DNA from: Rhodopseudomonas sp.
GTDB taxonomy: Bacteria; Pseudomonadota; Alphaproteobacteria; Rhizobiales; Xanthobacteraceae
NCBI RefSeq assembly: GCF_013377015.1
Contig: NZ_JACABA010000004.1
Coordinates: 138,336 to 202,335, forward strand
DNA length: 64,000 nucleotides
Direction: 5' to 3'
The position numbers and the translations under genes were made by a program. Shown here one piece after another: positions 52,794 to 61,948 of this stretch. Each line of letters begins with the position of its first letter. Within the stretch, counting starts at the first letter, position 1. Under the pieces are notes generated by a model. It was given only the letters and a program-made list of their open reading frames with translations. It made no database searches and was not told where the DNA came from.

Positions 52794-53549
52794 ATGGCAA
52801 GGACTATTTCGAGCACTTCCGCGCTAGGTACAAAGCTTCTGATCGCTGCGGCGTTGCTGATCATCCCCGTGCTGGCAACCCAAGCCTCGGCGCAGACGCT
52901 GGGCTATGCCGCACAGCCGCAGGCCGAACCGTTCGATTCCGATAATTCGGCGTTCGAGCCGCCCGCGGCCGACAATGACGTCCCGGATCGGCTTCGCCGC
53001 GCCATCGTCGCCTATGACAGCCGCGAGGCGCCCGGCACCATCGTGATCGATACCGTCAACACGGCGCTGTACTACGTGCTCGGTCAGGGCAGAGCCATTC
53101 GCTACGGCGTCGGCGTCGGCCGCGAGGGTTTCACCTGGTCCGGTGTGCAGACCGTCACCCGCAAGGCGGAATGGCCGGATTGGCATCCGCCGGCGGAAAT
53201 GATTGCGCGCCAGCCCTATCTGCCGCGCTTCATGGCCGGCGGGCCGGGCAATCCACTCGGCGCCAGGGCGATGTATCTCGGCAATAGCGTGTACCGGATT
53301 CACGGCACCAACGATCCGTCGACGATCGGCAAGTTCGTCTCGTCAGGCTGCATCCGCCTGACCAATGCCGATGTCGAGGATCTGTTCAGCCGGGTCGAGG
53401 TCGGCACCAGGGTCGTGGTGCTGCCGAAATCCGCGCCGCGACGCTTCGAGGCCCGTGGTTCGGAAGCGCCTCGCCAAGTCTCTTTGACGCCAGCGCGTTC
53501 GTCGGCGGATCAGCAGGCATTGAACCCATCGAATTCATCGATCTACTAA
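52794..53549 (+). CDS. L,D-transpeptidase (YkuD domain), exported
   Basis: 251 residues. A signal peptide (about 1-33, ending ASA) is followed by a low-complexity linker and the YkuD catalytic domain (about 80-215), with H170 (YRIHGTND) and nucleophile C186 (SSGCIRLTN). It forms 3-3 cross-links in peptidoglycan or links lipoproteins to it, typical of stationary or stressed cells. The C-terminal 35 residues are Ser/Ala/Arg-rich and disordered. ATG at 52794 has AGGCAGGGG upstream. The exact EcfG promoter ties it to the general stress response encoded 3 kb away. Confidence 0.9.
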   Translation: MARTISSTSALGTKLLIAAALLIIPVLATQASAQTLGYAAQPQAEPFDSDNSAFEPPAADNDVPDRLRRAIVAYDSREAPGTIVIDTVNTALYYVLGQGRAIRYGVGVGREGFTWSGVQTVTRKAEWPDWHPPAEMIARQPYLPRFMAGGPGNPLGARAMYLGNSVYRIHGTNDPSTIGKFVSSGCIRLTNADVEDLFSRVEVGTRVVVLPKSAPRRFEARGSEAPRQVSLTPARSSADQQALNPSNSSIY

Positions 53550-53573
53550 TCTGACGGGACCGGAGGTCCAAAG

Positions 53574-54233
53574 ATGCGCAGGTCAAGTCAAGTCGGAATG
53601 TGTGCGGCGACGCTGCTTCTGATCGCGGGTGCCAGCCCGGCCGCGAACGCGCAAGATTTCTTCAGCGCGCTGTTTGGCGGGCTGGTCGCGCCGCAGCGCG
53701 CCGAGGCGCCGCCGATGGTCACCTTGCCTTATGCCGATGAACGCGGCGTGGTGGAGCGGCCCGCCGTTTCGTCGCCACCCGTCCGCAGCGTCGCGTCCGG
53801 CGGCAGCCAGGCCTATTGCGTGCGAACTTGCGACGGCCGTTACTTCCCGCTCTCCGCCACCGGCGGTCAGAGCAAGGCGGGATCCTGCAACAGTTTCTGC
53901 CCAGCCAGCGAGACCAAGGTGGTCTATGGCGGCGGGACGATCGACAATGCGGTGACCAAGAGCGGCAAGCGCTATTCGGAATTGCCCAACGCGTTCAAAT
54001 ATCGCAGCGAGATCGTCGCCGGCTGCACCTGCAACGGCAAGGACCAATTCGGTCTCGCCAAGGTCCCGCTCGACGACGATCCGACGGTGCACAAGGGTGA
54101 CATGATCGCCACGCAGGATGGCCTGATGGTGGCGCGTGGCGGGACCGGCGGCGACCGCGAACTGAAACTGTCGCGGGTATCCGGCCCGATCCGTGCCGGC
54201 TCCGAGCGGGTGCCGGTGGTGGCGTCCGACTGA
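53574..54233 (+). CDS. Exported DUF2865-type protein
   Basis: 219 residues with a signal peptide (1-26, ending ANA). The domain signature YCVRTCDGRYFPL (about 81-93) plus later cysteines (SCNSFCPA, GCTCNGKD) match DUF2865 as I remember it; six cysteines suggest disulfides in the periplasm. The function of the domain is unknown. It begins 24 bp after the L,D-transpeptidase stop with GGAGG upstream, so it is probably co-transcribed with it and shares its stress control. Confidence 0.8.
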   Translation: MRRSSQVGMCAATLLLIAGASPAANAQDFFSALFGGLVAPQRAEAPPMVTLPYADERGVVERPAVSSPPVRSVASGGSQAYCVRTCDGRYFPLSATGGQSKAGSCNSFCPASETKVVYGGGTIDNAVTKSGKRYSELPNAFKYRSEIVAGCTCNGKDQFGLAKVPLDDDPTVHKGDMIATQDGLMVARGGTGGDRELKLSRVSGPIRAGSERVPVVASD

Positions 54234-54234
54234 G

Positions 54235-56328
54235 TTAAGCCGCCCTGATCTTGTCGAGGAAGTCATCGACCTGATGGCGCAGTTGCTGGGCTTGGGTGCC
54301 CAGCGTCTGAGACGCCTGTTTGACGTTTTCCGCCGCCGCGCCGGTGGCGTCTGCGCCGGCCGTCACGCTGCCGATGTTATCGGAAACGTTTTTGGTGCCC
54401 TGCGCGGCCTGTTGGGTGTTGCGGGTGATCTCCTGGGTCGCGGCGCCTTGTTGTTCCACCGCGGCGGCGATCGCTGTCGCCACCTCGTTGACTTCGCCGA
54501 TGATGCCGCCGATCGCCTTGATAGCGTCGATCGCCTCGTTCGCCACCTTCTGCATATCGGCGATCTGTTCGGAAATATCCTCGGTCGCCTTGGCGGTCTG
54601 GCTGGCGAGCGATTTGACCTCGCTGGCCACCACGGCGAAGCCGCGACCGGATTCGCCGGCGCGCGCCGCCTCGATGGTCGCGTTCAGCGCCAGCAGGTTG
54701 GTCTGCGACGCGATGTCGTTGATCAGCCCGACGACCTCGCCGATCCGGTTCGCGGTCTTGGCGAGGCCCTGCACGGTTCCGTCGGTCTCCTGCGCCTGGC
54801 TGACCGCGCGGCTGGCGATTTCCGAGGCGTGCGAGGCCTGCCGGCTGATATCGTTGATCGACGCGCTCAGCTGCTCCGAGGCCGAGGCGACGCTCTGCAC
54901 GCTGGCCGATGCGTCTCCCGATGCCCGCGCGGCGATGCGAATGCTGTCATTGGCCTGGCTCGATACTTCCGACATGCCTTCCGACGTGGTGCGCATCTGG
55001 CTGGCGGCGTCTCCGAGCAGTTCGAGCGTTTGCCGGACCTGGCCTTCAAACGCGCCGATGTAGCCATCGACCGACTGTTGCCGCTTGGCGGCCTCGACGT
55101 TGCGCACGCGCTCCAGCTGCTCGGTTTGCTCCTTGGCTTCGGCCTGCTGCTTGAAGGTGCCGAGCGCCCCGGCGAGCGAGCCGATTTCATCGCTTCGCTC
55201 GACATAGCCGATCGTCACCGCGAGGTCGCCCGACGCCACTTTCAACATCGCGTCGCGAATCTTGTGCAGCGGGGTGATGACGCGGCGGCTGATGGCGATC
55301 ACGCTTCCGACGGCCAGCGCTATTGCGACGGCGAGAAAGATCACCCGAAGGATCAGCGCGCGCCAGGCGTCGGAACTCTGGGCGCCGGCGTGCGCCTTGG
55401 CTGCATCGAGTGCCGCGTCCGCGACGTTGACCGCCTTTGACATCCGCTCCACCGTCAGCGGGCTCCACTGGTTCGCGGTCAGTTCCGGTTTTGCGCCCGT
55501 CATCAACGCGTCCAGCAGTCGATCGCGCAGCGCGAGGTAGGACGGATCGAAATAGGCCGCCTTGGTCGCAGCCATCGCTTCGACCAGCGGAGCCGGCAGC
55601 CGCATGCCGGATTGCGCCAATTCCAGCGCATTCCATGCGGTTTCGGTGCCGCCCAACAATCTGGTGTAGGCCTGCTTGGCTTCCGGCGCGACTTTGCCCG
55701 CGGCGAGGCCGTTCGAGATCAGCAGCGAACCTTCGCCGGCGGTGCTGCGAAGCAGCCAGGCGGTTTGCTTGATCGCCAGCAATTGGTCGATCTCCGCATC
55801 GGCATGATTGACGTTGGCGGCCAGCCGCCCGGACAGTTTATCGAGCGTCGCCACCAGCGCCGTTGTGGTGTCCATATATTCGGTGCTCAGCGACGCGCGG
55901 CGTGAAGCCTTCGGCTTGCCGACCTCGTTCCAGAATTCCTTCTGTTGCGCGGTCAGGGTGCTGAACAGGCGAGCCAGCTCGGGCACCAGGGTTTTCTGTT
56001 CCGGGAAGTCGAAATCGCCCAGCTGCGTGAGCGCCGTAGCCATCGCCGGCATTTCGACGTCGCGCAGGCCGCGGAGGTATGTCTCGATCGCGGCGTCCAT
56101 CGGCTGGTCGGAATTGAGCAGGCGCGACGTGGTCGACCTGTCGGTGCGCAGATTGTTCATCGCCTTGAACAGGTTCGACGAGGCTTCCGCCACCACCAAG
56201 ATGCGCTTTGCCTCGCCGAGCCGGCTCCAGGAGTCCCAGGCGCTCGAGAGTAGGATCAGCACCACGCAACTGGACATGATCGCGATCACGGTTTTGAGCA
56301 GCGTGGCGACGGTCAGGCGGTTCAGCAT
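54235..56328 (-). CDS. Methyl-accepting chemotaxis protein
   Basis: 697 residues. Two membrane helices (about 10-32 and 325-347) enclose a large helical periplasmic sensor (about 290 residues) without a cysteine or haem motif. HAMP follows (about 348-400, [22 protein letters not shown]), then the signalling domain with the hairpin tip around [29 protein letters not shown] (in pieces) and [13 protein letters not shown]. The ligand is unknown. No CheB/CheR tether peptide is seen at the C-terminus. It stands alone and is convergent with the DUF2865 gene (2 bp between stops). Confidence 0.92.
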   Translation of the reverse strand: MLNRLTVATLLKTVIAIMSSCVVLILLSSAWDSWSRLGEAKRILVVAEASSNLFKAMNNLRTDRSTTSRLLNSDQPMDAAIETYLRGLRDVEMPAMATALTQLGDFDFPEQKTLVPELARLFSTLTAQQKEFWNEVGKPKASRRASLSTEYMDTTTALVATLDKLSGRLAANVNHADAEIDQLLAIKQTAWLLRSTAGEGSLLISNGLAAGKVAPEAKQAYTRLLGGTETAWNALELAQSGMRLPAPLVEAMAATKAAYFDPSYLALRDRLLDALMTGAKPELTANQWSPLTVERMSKAVNVADAALDAAKAHAGAQSSDAWRALILRVIFLAVAIALAVGSVIAISRRVITPLHKIRDAMLKVASGDLAVTIGYVERSDEIGSLAGALGTFKQQAEAKEQTEQLERVRNVEAAKRQQSVDGYIGAFEGQVRQTLELLGDAASQMRTTSEGMSEVSSQANDSIRIAARASGDASASVQSVASASEQLSASINDISRQASHASEIASRAVSQAQETDGTVQGLAKTANRIGEVVGLINDIASQTNLLALNATIEAARAGESGRGFAVVASEVKSLASQTAKATEDISEQIADMQKVANEAIDAIKAIGGIIGEVNEVATAIAAAVEQQGAATQEITRNTQQAAQGTKNVSDNIGSVTAGADATGAAAENVKQASQTLGTQAQQLRHQVDDFLDKIRAA

Positions 56329-56441
56329 GGGATTTCCTCAATGGTTTCGTTGAGGGTAAGGGATTATTGGTAAACATTTCAGCTGTGGGTGGCCGGCCCG
56401 GTATTTCTACCTGAAATCCGGAATGAGCGAGTTCCGAATAC

Positions 56442-56466
56442 GGAACCTAATGTTCCATCGTGCGTT
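56442..56466 (+). promoter_or_regulatory. EcfG-type promoter of the 51-residue membrane peptide gene
   Basis: GGAAC (56442-56446), 16-bp spacer, CGTT (56463-56466): an exact match. The gene starts at 56530. Nearby GTTCC/GGAAC repeats make the region locally palindromic. Confidence 0.75.
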
Positions 56467-56529
56467 CAATATGACGCAGCCGGTGCTCTTGTTGCCCTAA
56501 CCGAACTCACATCTCCGAGGGATTCCCCC

Positions 56530-56685
56530 ATGCTGATTGGTATTCTGATTACGTTTCTTGTCGTTATCCTGGTGCTCTATTTGATCGGCCTGTTGCCGAT
56601 GGATGGCCGCGCCAAACAGATCGCGCGCGCCATTGTGATCGTGATCGGCATCATTTCGCTGTTGAAATATCTCGCGGTGTTCTGA
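56530..56685 (+). CDS. 51-residue membrane peptide
   Basis: Two hydrophobic helices (about 2-21 and 31-50: LIGILITFLVVILVLYLIGL, IARAIVIVIGIISLLKYLAV) joined by a short polar turn (LPMDGRAKQ). GAGGG eight bases before the ATG gives a good start at 56530; the frame from 56389 contains the promoter. Small two-helix proteins like this are seen widely in proteobacteria, but I know no function. Its exact EcfG promoter suggests a role in the stressed envelope. Confidence 0.75.
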   Translation: MLIGILITFLVVILVLYLIGLLPMDGRAKQIARAIVIVIGIISLLKYLAVF

Positions 56686-56703
56686 GCCCTTCCTGACGCT
56701 CAA

Positions 56704-56732
56704 GAAAAAGGCCCCGGCAAATTGCCGGGGCC
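56704..56732 (-). terminator. Intrinsic terminator of glcB
   Basis: On the minus strand an 11-bp perfect GC-rich stem (arms 56722-56732 and 56710-56720) is followed directly by TTTTT (56709-56705). It lies 32 bp after the glcB stop. The plus-strand membrane peptide gene ends at 56685 and may use the same stem. Confidence 0.85.
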
Positions 56733-56763
56733 CCGTGATTAGCAGCGAAACCGCATTGATCGC

Positions 56764-58941
56764 CTACTTCAGGTCCTGCAGATGCGCCGCCTTGGCCTCG
56801 CGGCGGCGGATGTGCAGGATGAACTCGGTATAGCCGTTCGGCTGCTCGCGGCCCTTGAAGATCAGGTCGCAGGCCGCCTCGAACGCCACGCCGTCGAAAT
56901 CCGGCGCCATCGGCCGGTACAACGGATCGTCGGCGTTCTGCTTGTCGACCACCACCGCCATCCGCTTCAGCGATTCCAGGACCTGGTCGTGGGTGACCAC
57001 GCCGTGGTGCAGCCAGTTCGCCAGATGCTGGCTGGAAATGCGCAGCGTGGCGCGGTCTTCCATCAGCCCGACGTCGTGGATGTCCGGCACTTTCGAGCAG
57101 CCGACGCCCTGGTCGATCCAGCGCACGACGTAGCCGAGGATGCCCTGGCAGTTGTTGTCGATCTCCTGCTTGACGTCGTCCGGCGCCCAATTCGACTGCG
57201 ACACCGGAATGGTGAGGATGTCGCTCAGCTTGGCGCGCGGGCCGCCCTTCTTCAGTTCCTGCTGGCGTGCGTGGACGTCGACCTGATGATAATGCAGCGC
57301 GTGCAGCGTCGCGGCGGTCGGCGACGGCACCCAGGCGGTGGTGGCGCCGGCCTGCGGATGGCCGATCTTCTGCGCCAGCATGTCGGCCATCTTGTCGGGC
57401 GCCGCCCACATCCCCTTGCCGATCTGGGCGTGGCCGGGCAACCCGTCGATCAACCCGATATCGACGTTCCAGTCCTCATAGGCCTTGATCCAGGGCTGCG
57501 CCTTCATCTCGTTCTTGCGGATCATCGGACCCGCTTCCATCGAGGTGTGGATCTCGTCGCCGGTGCGGTCCAAGAAACCCGTGTTGATGAAGACGATGCG
57601 CTTGGAGGCGTTCTGGATGCAGGCCTTGAGGTTGACCGTGGTGCGGCGCTCCTCGTCCATGATCCCGACCTTCATGGTGTTGACCGGCAGGCCGAGCATG
57701 GTCTCGACCCGTCCGAACAATTCGCAGGTCAGCGCCACCTCGTCGGGGCCGTGCATCTTCGGCTTGACGATATAGACCGAGCCATGGCGGCTGTTGCGGA
57801 TCTTGCCCTTGGTCTTGAGGTCGTGGATCGCCATCAGCCCGGAGACGGCGGCGTCGAGAAAGCCTTCCGGAATTTCCGCGCCCGCGGAGTCCAGCACCGC
57901 GTCGGTGTACATGTGATGGCCGACATTGCGCATAAGCAGCAGACTGCGACCATGCAGCTTGATCTCGCCGCCGTTCGGCGCGGTGTAGACCCGATCCTCA
58001 TGCAGCGTGCGCTGCACGGTCTTGCCGCCCTTCTCGAAGTCCGCCTCCAGCGTGCCGTCCATCAGCCCCATGGTGTTGCGATAGATCAGCACCTTGTCGT
58101 CGGCATCGACCGCCGCGACGCTGTCTTCCATGTCGAGGATGGTGGAGACCGCGGATTCCAGGATGATGTCGCAGACGCCGGCGGAATCGTCCTTGCCGAT
58201 GATGTGCTTGCGATCGATCCGGATGTCGATGTGCATGCCGTGATTGACCAGCAGGATCGCGGTCGGTGCGGCGGCGTCGCCGAGATAGCCGGTGAATTGC
58301 GTCTGGTACTTCAGCGTGGTCAGCTTGCCGTCTGCGAGCTTCACCGACAAATGTCCGGCGATCACGCTGTAGGCGGCGACGTCGCTATGGCTGCCGGTCG
58401 CCAACGGCACCGACTGGTCGAGAAACGCCTTGGCTTTGGCGATCACCTTGTCGCCGCGCGCCTTGTTGTAGCCCTTGCCGGCCTCGGAGGGGTCATGCGG
58501 AATCGCGTCGGTGCCGTACAGCGCGTCGTACAGGCTGCCCCAGCGCGCATTCGCCGCGTTGAGCGCGTAGCGCGCATTGCTCAGCGGCACCACCAGCTGC
58601 GGCCCGCACAGATGGCCGATTTCCCGGTCGATATTGGCGGTCTCGACCTGCACCGTCGCAGGCTCCGGCAGCAGGTAACCGATCTCCTTGAGGAAGGTGG
58701 TGTACGCCGCCAGATCGATCGGCTTGCCCTTGTGGGTGCGGTGCCAGGTGTCGATCTTGCCCTGCAGCGTATCGCGCAGTGCCAGCAGCTTGCCGAGCTT
58801 CGGCGCCAGATCGTGGACGATTCCGGCCAGGCCAGCCCAGAAGGCGTCGGGCGTCACGCCGGTATTGGGTGCGGCTTCCTTGGCGATGAAGTCGAACAGG
58901 ACAGGCGCGATTTTCAGGCCGTGGGCGTCAATACGATTCAT
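56764..58941 (-). CDS. glcB: Malate synthase G
   Basis: 725 residues, the monomeric G isoform. It condenses glyoxylate with acetyl-CoA to malate in the glyoxylate bypass or after glycolate oxidation. Family stretches include [36 protein letters not shown] (with the metal-binding acidic residues), [35 protein letters not shown] (in pieces) and [15 protein letters not shown]. The ATG at 58941 ([13 protein letters not shown]) is the usual N-terminus; 13 in-frame codons upstream are rejected. No isocitrate lyase or glycolate oxidase gene is adjacent. Confidence 0.94.
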   Translation of the reverse strand: MNRIDAHGLKIAPVLFDFIAKEAAPNTGVTPDAFWAGLAGIVHDLAPKLGKLLALRDTLQGKIDTWHRTHKGKPIDLAAYTTFLKEIGYLLPEPATVQVETANIDREIGHLCGPQLVVPLSNARYALNAANARWGSLYDALYGTDAIPHDPSEAGKGYNKARGDKVIAKAKAFLDQSVPLATGSHSDVAAYSVIAGHLSVKLADGKLTTLKYQTQFTGYLGDAAAPTAILLVNHGMHIDIRIDRKHIIGKDDSAGVCDIILESAVSTILDMEDSVAAVDADDKVLIYRNTMGLMDGTLEADFEKGGKTVQRTLHEDRVYTAPNGGEIKLHGRSLLLMRNVGHHMYTDAVLDSAGAEIPEGFLDAAVSGLMAIHDLKTKGKIRNSRHGSVYIVKPKMHGPDEVALTCELFGRVETMLGLPVNTMKVGIMDEERRTTVNLKACIQNASKRIVFINTGFLDRTGDEIHTSMEAGPMIRKNEMKAQPWIKAYEDWNVDIGLIDGLPGHAQIGKGMWAAPDKMADMLAQKIGHPQAGATTAWVPSPTAATLHALHYHQVDVHARQQELKKGGPRAKLSDILTIPVSQSNWAPDDVKQEIDNNCQGILGYVVRWIDQGVGCSKVPDIHDVGLMEDRATLRISSQHLANWLHHGVVTHDQVLESLKRMAVVVDKQNADDPLYRPMAPDFDGVAFEAACDLIFKGREQPNGYTEFILHIRRREAKAAHLQDLK

Positions 58942-59127
58942 GTTGGGATTTCTCGCGAGAAACGGCGCCAAACGCGCCATTTTCAGGGGTCAACGGACCC
59001 GCCGCCGCAAGCCGGCGTCCGGGGCGCCCCTTTTAGCGCCAAAGCCGGGCCAATGAGAAGGGGCTGTTGCCGTCGGGACTGCTGACTCCCGCTAGGCGGG
59101 CAGCCCGACCCTCGACTGAATCGGACC

Positions 59128-60339
59128 TTAAATGACCAGTCCCTGCGCCGGCTTCACCAGCGCGCTGTCGGGGAAGACGCTGTCGGCGAGCACGGCGGCG
59201 CTGATCCCCAGATGATCGTGCAGCACGCCCTTGATGATGGCGCGCAGATCGGTGGTCGGCGCGAGGTCGCGGGCCTCGTATAGCTGCGCTTGCTTCAGGC
59301 CGGGCCAATCCGCAATCACCCGGCCGCCTTTCACCGCGCCGCCGCAGAGCAGCGCCACCGTGCCGGTGCCGTGGTCGGTGCCGGATGTGCCGTTGATCTT
59401 CGCGGTGCGACCGAATTCGGTGGCGACCAGGATCACGGTGTCGCGCCAGCGCGGGCCGAGGCCGGTTTCGAATTCCGCCAGCGCGCCGTCGAGCCCGCCG
59501 AGCAGTTGCGCCAGTCGCCCGACCGGGCCGCCCTCGTTGGCGTGAGTGTCCCAGCCGTCGAAATCGAGCGCGGCGACCCGCGGGCCGTCGTCGGCGGCCA
59601 TCAATTTCGCGGCGCCGCGCGCCACCTGCCGCATCGCCACGATCGCATTGCCGCCGGGCTTCTGCTTCATGTCGTCGCCCTGCGCGATCTTGTCGAGCTG
59701 CACGCCCTGGCTCAGCGCCGCCGCCAGCGCGGGATCGCGATGCTGATAGAGCTCGATCAGCCGCGCCGCGGTGTCTTCTGCCGCCTGCGGCAGCGTCGCC
59801 GGCGACCAGCCCACGGTCGGCGCGGCGCCGCGCAGCACCAACGGCGTGGTCGGGCCAATCGCCAAAGCGCTGGCGATTCGCTCGCCGCGCGGCAGCGCTT
59901 CGACCGCGCGATTGAGCCAGCCGGATTGCACCCGGCCGGGTCCGGCGAGGCCGCTTTCCAAAACATCCTGGCCGTCGAAATGCGAACGGTCGCGATACGA
60001 CGTCGCCACCGCGTGCACCACGGCGGCTTGCCTGGCCCGGACCATCCGGGCGAATTCCGGCATCGCCGGATGTAGTGCGAAAAAGGAATCGAGTGCGATT
60101 GCCGGATGCGGCCCATCGCGCGTCAAGGCGATTGCGCCGTGCAGGCCGGCGTAGTCGGGATCGCCTGTCGGCGCCACGGTGGCGAGCCCATCGAGCGCGC
60201 CGCGCAAAATGACGACCACGAGGCGTGGATCGCGACGATCGGCGGCGCGGGCGAATTTCGGCAGATAGGCCCAGCCGGCGAACGAGGCGCCGCCGTGCAG
60301 CAGCGCGCGCCGCGAAGTGATTAGCGATGAGGCTCGCAT
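59128..60339 (-). CDS. DUF1501 family protein with twin-arginine-type signal
   Basis: 403 residues. The N-terminus has SRRALLHGGASFAGWAYL, a twin-arginine-like signal, so it is probably exported folded. The main domain belongs to the alkaline-phosphatase-like DUF1501 group: VVVILRGALDGLATVAP, FDGQDVLESG, ALDFDGWDTHANEGG, EFGRTAKINGTSGTDHGTGT. Its metal and substrate are not established. ATG at 60339 has AGGAG at the correct six-base spacing; the ATG at 60345 touches the same AGGAG. It starts two bases after the DUF1800 gene ends, so the two are co-transcribed. Confidence 0.85.
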   Translation of the reverse strand: MRASSLITSRRALLHGGASFAGWAYLPKFARAADRRDPRLVVVILRGALDGLATVAPTGDPDYAGLHGAIALTRDGPHPAIALDSFFALHPAMPEFARMVRARQAAVVHAVATSYRDRSHFDGQDVLESGLAGPGRVQSGWLNRAVEALPRGERIASALAIGPTTPLVLRGAAPTVGWSPATLPQAAEDTAARLIELYQHRDPALAAALSQGVQLDKIAQGDDMKQKPGGNAIVAMRQVARGAAKLMAADDGPRVAALDFDGWDTHANEGGPVGRLAQLLGGLDGALAEFETGLGPRWRDTVILVATEFGRTAKINGTSGTDHGTGTVALLCGGAVKGGRVIADWPGLKQAQLYEARDLAPTTDLRAIIKGVLHDHLGISAAVLADSVFPDSALVKPAQGLVI

Positions 60340-60341
60340 CG

Positions 60342-61790
60342 TCATCTCCTCTGGAATTCCGGCGACATCAACAACAGCGCCAGCGCCTGCTGCCGCGATT
60401 CCGCGCGCCCGATCACGTCCCTGGTATCCACCGACGCGGCCGCACCGGCCACGACGTCGAGCAGCTCGCGGGCGTCCACGTTTTCGCCGATCCGGGAGGC
60501 GGTCTGAGCGGCGATATCGAGCCGCAGCTTGAGGCCTTCGGGCGCGGCCCAGGCGGCGTTGCTGTCGGCAAAGCCGTTCGGGCCGGGCGGTGTCCACAAT
60601 GGCTGGCCCAGCGTGTTGAGCCAACCAAGATAGCGACCGGGTTCGTCGGGGATCCGCGCCAGCAATCGCCCGCTCGCCACCAGATACTCATAGGGCGAGC
60701 GGATCTTGCTCAGCGGCGCCTGCCAGGCTTCGTCGGAGCCGATCAGCGCCAGCGTTAGCGCCTTGAGGTCGCCATCGGTTTTCAAAAAGACATCTTGCAG
60801 CTTCGCCACCAACGCCGGTGGCGGATCGTCGGCGACGAAATGCGTGGCGAATTTCCGCGCGATGAATTTGGCCGTCGCGGGTTGCCGCGCCAGATCGGCC
60901 AGCGCCGCTTCGCCTTGCGCCACGCCGGCGTCGTCGTAATTCTTGCCGAGCAGATGCTGCGGCCCCGGCTCATGCGCGTTGGCGTTGAAGATGAAGCTGC
61001 CGGGTAGGCCGAGCTTGCCGTCGCGGCCGGCGAAGCTCCAGCCGGTGATGATCCGCGCCAGCGACGTCACATCCTCTTGCGTATAGCCGGAGCCGACGCC
61101 GAGCGTGTGCAGTTCCATGATCTCGCGGGCGAGATTTTCGTTCAGCCCGCGCTTGCCGTTCTGCCCGGCCTTCGAGGCCGGGCCGATCGATTGCTGGTTG
61201 TCGAGGAAGAACAGCATCGCCGGATGCTGCTCGACCGCGCGGAGCATGTCGCCGAACTTTCCCAGCAGATGCGGACGGATCGCCTCGCGTTCGAACGCGC
61301 CGGCCCAGATCCGCGCCGGCTCGCCCTTGTTGGCGGAAATGCAGAAATGATTCGACCAGAACGCCACCAGCCGCTCGACCACGCCGCATTCGGCGATCGA
61401 CGCGCGCTGCATTCGCGCCAGCGCCTCGGCGCGAAAGGTCTTCTGAATCACGTTGAGGGGCGCCGGTGCGGCGGGCTTCGCATCGGCTGGCTTCGGCGCG
61501 TCGGCCGGCGGCGTCATCATGGCCTCGGCCGGCATCGCGGCCGCCACTTTCACCGCGGCCTCGCGCGCCTGCTTGACCTCGTCCTGATAGGCGAACATCG
61601 CCTGTCCCAAAGCCGGCGTCGACAGCAGGCCGGGGCCTTCCAGCAGCGCCGCATCGGCGCGGTTCAGCTCGGCAAGCACAAAGCCGCGCGGATCGGACGC
61701 GGCATGGGACAGATCGCCCGACGAACCGCCGCGGGCGCCGAAGCCGAAGCGGTTGAGTGCGACGAGACCTGCTTGCCAATCACGGGCCAC
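60342..61790 (-). CDS. DUF1800 family protein
   Basis: 482 residues, mostly helical. ALNRFGFGARGG at the N-terminus, FWSNHFCISANKGEP, NENLAREIMELHTLGVGSGYTQEDV, and ALIGSDEAW fit the DUF1800 family. An Ala/Pro-rich insert (about 85-112) splits the N-terminal part. No signal peptide is visible, although the partner protein has one. DUF1800 and DUF1501 genes are nearly always paired in bacteria; their biochemical role is unknown. It starts at GTG 61790. Confidence 0.85.
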   Translation of the reverse strand: MARDWQAGLVALNRFGFGARGGSSGDLSHAASDPRGFVLAELNRADAALLEGPGLLSTPALGQAMFAYQDEVKQAREAAVKVAAAMPAEAMMTPPADAPKPADAKPAAPAPLNVIQKTFRAEALARMQRASIAECGVVERLVAFWSNHFCISANKGEPARIWAGAFEREAIRPHLLGKFGDMLRAVEQHPAMLFFLDNQQSIGPASKAGQNGKRGLNENLAREIMELHTLGVGSGYTQEDVTSLARIITGWSFAGRDGKLGLPGSFIFNANAHEPGPQHLLGKNYDDAGVAQGEAALADLARQPATAKFIARKFATHFVADDPPPALVAKLQDVFLKTDGDLKALTLALIGSDEAWQAPLSKIRSPYEYLVASGRLLARIPDEPGRYLGWLNTLGQPLWTPPGPNGFADSNAAWAAPEGLKLRLDIAAQTASRIGENVDARELLDVVAGAAASVDTRDVIGRAESRQQALALLLMSPEFQRR

Positions 61791-61948
61791 GGCTATTCTC
61801 CAGCTGCGCGTCGTCGAACGAGAGCGCAGCGCGATTATAGCGCAAGCAGGGATGAACCCGGCGTGAAGGCCGCGATCACGATGCAGTCAGCAGGATGGCG
61901 TCTCGCGCCATCGGCTGCTTGTTCCCGACGTGGAACGACGGCCGCGCG

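Noticed and set aside
59088-59100. Small hairpin CCCGC-TAG-GCGGG upstream of glcB
   Set aside because: Five-base stem only and no U-run; likely chance in GC-rich sequence.
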